Positions 62,505 to 64,000 of a stretch of DNA of 64,000 bases are shown here, piece after piece. This DNA is from JBQTGK01 sp052400665 (GTDB taxonomy: Bacteria > Bacteroidota > Bacteroidia > Bacteroidales > Marinifilaceae). The position numbers were made by a program, and so were the translations under genes. Every line of letters begins with the position of its first letter. Position 1 is the first letter of the stretch. Below the pieces are notes generated by a model, which saw nothing but the letters and a program-made list of their open reading frames with translations, was not told the DNA's origin and made no database searches. Location of the stretch: the NCBI GenBank assembly GCA_052400665.1, contig JBQTGK010000002.1. One strand, given 5' to 3'.

Positions 62505-63872
62505 ATGTGCGGAAGATTATTGGTTCTTGTATTCTTATTATTTGCTCAGTTAGGATTTGGACAGTCGCAAATGAGCTTGAAAGCTAAAATGGTTGATTAT
62601 ATAAATGATAATTTTTTGCTTTTAAGTGGCGACGAAGGTGGTGTATATGTTGTAGATAGTGCTACAGTTAATACAGTTGGGGAGTTAAAGTTTTCGTGGA
62701 ATGGCAAGTTTGGTTTTTATCGGATAGCTGGAGAAATGGGAAGTATTGATATTAGAATTATGGATAATAATTTCGATTTTACTTTAACGGGAAGTATAGG
62801 AAATGGGGAGTTAAGTTTTGCAGAAAATGATGAGAACAATCAATATCAGTACTATTTATCGGAATTAAATTTGCTAAACAAATCTATTTATAAGCTTCAT
62901 GCCGACCTAGAGAAACAAAATGTTAAGGATACTTTATACAAAGATAAGTATGCCGAGTTTAAACAGCTTAAAAAAGAAAAAAGAAGTTTTCTGAAAGATT
63001 TATGGGGGAGTAATATCGATTCGTGGTCCGCTCGTTTTGCTTTAGCTCAGCAAGAGTTGGTTCCCGATATAAAATTGAAAGCCAATAAAGCCGATGAATA
63101 TTATTTAAAACACTTTTTCGACTATTTTGCTTTTAGCGATACTTTATTGGTAGGAACACCGGTTTATTATGAAAAAATAGGAAAGTATTTAAAAGTAATT
63201 AAGTTGAATGAGCTTATTAAAAACGGAAATTATAAGAAGATAAAAGAACTTCTTGGCAATTTATTTTGGTTAACAGAGTTAGATCCGGGATCACAAAAAT
63301 ATCTGGCAAATTATTTGTTTAACAGATATCCTGAAGAGAAATATCCGCAAGTATATTATATTGTTGCCGAAGCTTACCGGGTTTTAAATACCTGTGAATA
63401 TGTGTTGAATAGTAGAATTATAAGAAACAGAATTGCCAATGCCAAAAACATAAAAAAAGGATGGCAGGCACCCGATGTTGCCTTGTACCACTCATTAGAT
63501 GGTAGATTTCAATCTTTGAGCGATGTAAATAGCGAGTTAACTTTATTTATTGTGTGGTCAGGATCATGTAAACATAGTGTGGAATTACTTACTAAGATAT
63601 CTCAATTGTATTATTTATATAAAGAATTGGGGCTGGAAATTGTTGCGGTATCTCTTGATAATAACCTGGATTTTTGGAGACAAACAATTTCGTATAAGGA
63701 TTTTTCGTGGATTAATGCTTGTGATACTGATGGCTTGAATGGGAGCGTAGCCAGTCAATTTAGTATTCATCTTACTCCAAGCATGTTTATATTAGATCCT
63801 TCTTTAAAAGTAGTTGCTGTTCCGCAAACATTTTTTCAGTTAGAAAAAGTTCTGAATGAAGTGTTTCAGTAA
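62505..63872 (+). CDS. Secreted thioredoxin-like protein with single active-site cysteine
   Basis: A 455-residue exported protein: signal peptide (MCGRLLVLVFLLFAQLGFG, cleavage near residue 19-20), a middle region of about 300 residues with a DUF4369-like beta start and a helical part, and a C-terminal thioredoxin-like domain (about 325-455). The active-site loop reads WSGSCKHS, so it has the first Cys but a Ser in the place of the second (CxxS). The cis-Pro loop is HLTPSMF. Such proteins are usual in Bacteroidota, but the single Cys suggests a binding or isomerase role rather than a reductase. It lies between two tRNA-Lys genes. Confidence 0.8.
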   Translation: MCGRLLVLVFLLFAQLGFGQSQMSLKAKMVDYINDNFLLLSGDEGGVYVVDSATVNTVGELKFSWNGKFGFYRIAGEMGSIDIRIMDNNFDFTLTGSIGNGELSFAENDENNQYQYYLSELNLLNKSIYKLHADLEKQNVKDTLYKDKYAEFKQLKKEKRSFLKDLWGSNIDSWSARFALAQQELVPDIKLKANKADEYYLKHFFDYFAFSDTLLVGTPVYYEKIGKYLKVIKLNELIKNGNYKKIKELLGNLFWLTELDPGSQKYLANYLFNRYPEEKYPQVYYIVAEAYRVLNTCEYVLNSRIIRNRIANAKNIKKGWQAPDVALYHSLDGRFQSLSDVNSELTLFIVWSGSCKHSVELLTKISQLYYLYKELGLEIVAVSLDNNLDFWRQTISYKDFSWINACDTDGLNGSVASQFSIHLTPSMFILDPSLKVVAVPQTFFQLEKVLNEVFQ

Positions 63873-63890
63873 TCGAAATGTAAAGTATAC

Positions 63891-63922
63891 AAAAAACCAC
63901 CAAATATATTTGGTGGTTTTTT
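63891..63922. terminator. Bidirectional terminator, 32-base perfect palindrome
   Basis: AAAAAACCACCAAATA pairs with TATTTGGTGGTTTTTT without mismatch. It ends the thioredoxin-like gene on the plus strand and tRNA-Lys copy 2 on the minus strand. Confidence 0.85.
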
Positions 63923-63924
63923 TG

Positions 63925-63997
63925 TGATCCCTCTGGGGTTCGAACCCAGGACCCCAACATTAAAAGTGTTGTGCTCTACCAGCTGAGCTAAGGAATC
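63925..63997 (-). tRNA. tRNA-Lys(TTT), copy 2
   Basis: Identical over all 73 bases to the copy at 62270: acceptor GATTCCT/AGGGATC, anticodon TTT, T-arm and D-arm complete, no encoded CCA. Its 5' end is 3 bases from the right edge of the window, so its promoter is outside. Confidence 0.97.
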
Positions 63998-64000
63998 ATC

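Noticed and set aside
1..64000. Search for CRISPR arrays, insertion sequences, phage genes and toxin-antitoxin pairs.
   Set aside because: No regularly spaced direct repeats, transposase or integrase motifs, or paired small toxin/antitoxin frames were seen.

Overview
The window is an A+T-rich chromosomal segment of a Bacteroidota bacterium. The supports are TonB-dependent receptors with carboxypeptidase-like N-terminal domains, a type IX secretion C-terminal sorting domain on a very large repeat protein, BatA-type membrane proteins, TPR sensor kinases, start sites with little Shine-Dalgarno sequence, and TAnnTTTG-type promoter boxes. Early-cobalt-insertion (anaerobic) cobalamin genes, an NfnAB-like pair, an iron alcohol dehydrogenase and rubrerythrin-like proteins suggest an anaerobe or facultative anaerobe. 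Marinilabiliales/Marinifilaceae is my best guess, but this is inference and not shown directly.

Layout. Bases 1-15.4 kb: lipid genes (PlsC-like acyltransferase cut by the left edge, patatin), a TonB receptor, endonuclease IV, TauE/SafE and MarC membrane proteins, a secreted MsrB, a lone response regulator, a DUF2007 protein, a MetA-like outer-membrane protein, a TPR histidine kinase, RarD, an acyl-CoA ligase and an unrecognised protein. 15.5-23.2 kb: a cobalamin riboswitch followed by five genes that encode eight or nine corrin-ring activities, several as fusions. 23.2-32.7 kb: MazG, a small membrane protein, a zinc-ribbon methyltransferase, VF530, a haem-c-type sensor kinase, an ABM monooxygenase-like protein, PhoH, PurC, SUI1, DksA-like and AraC regulators. 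33-38 kb: a redox group (iron ADH, NfnA, NfnB, two rubrerythrin-like proteins). 38-47.8 kb: a LysM/periplasmic-binding fusion and a protein of about 2485 residues made of 11 repeats of about 200 residues. 47.8-64 kb: RocD, BatA-like protein with a TonB receptor, an M19 dipeptidase, a phosphatase-like protein without its catalytic cysteine, an unrecognised protein, YjbQ, aminopeptidase P, an ECF sigma/anti-sigma/YG-repeat operon, and a thioredoxin-like protein between two identical tRNA-Lys genes.

The strongest candidates for something little described are the 11-repeat T9SS protein with one invariant cysteine per repeat, the ligand-poor rubrerythrin paralogue beside an intact one, the Cys-to-Ser phosphatase-like protein, heptanucleotide tandem repeats in two intergenic gaps, and the tRNA-Lys pair bracketing one gene. 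No CRISPR array, insertion sequence, rRNA operon or prophage was seen.
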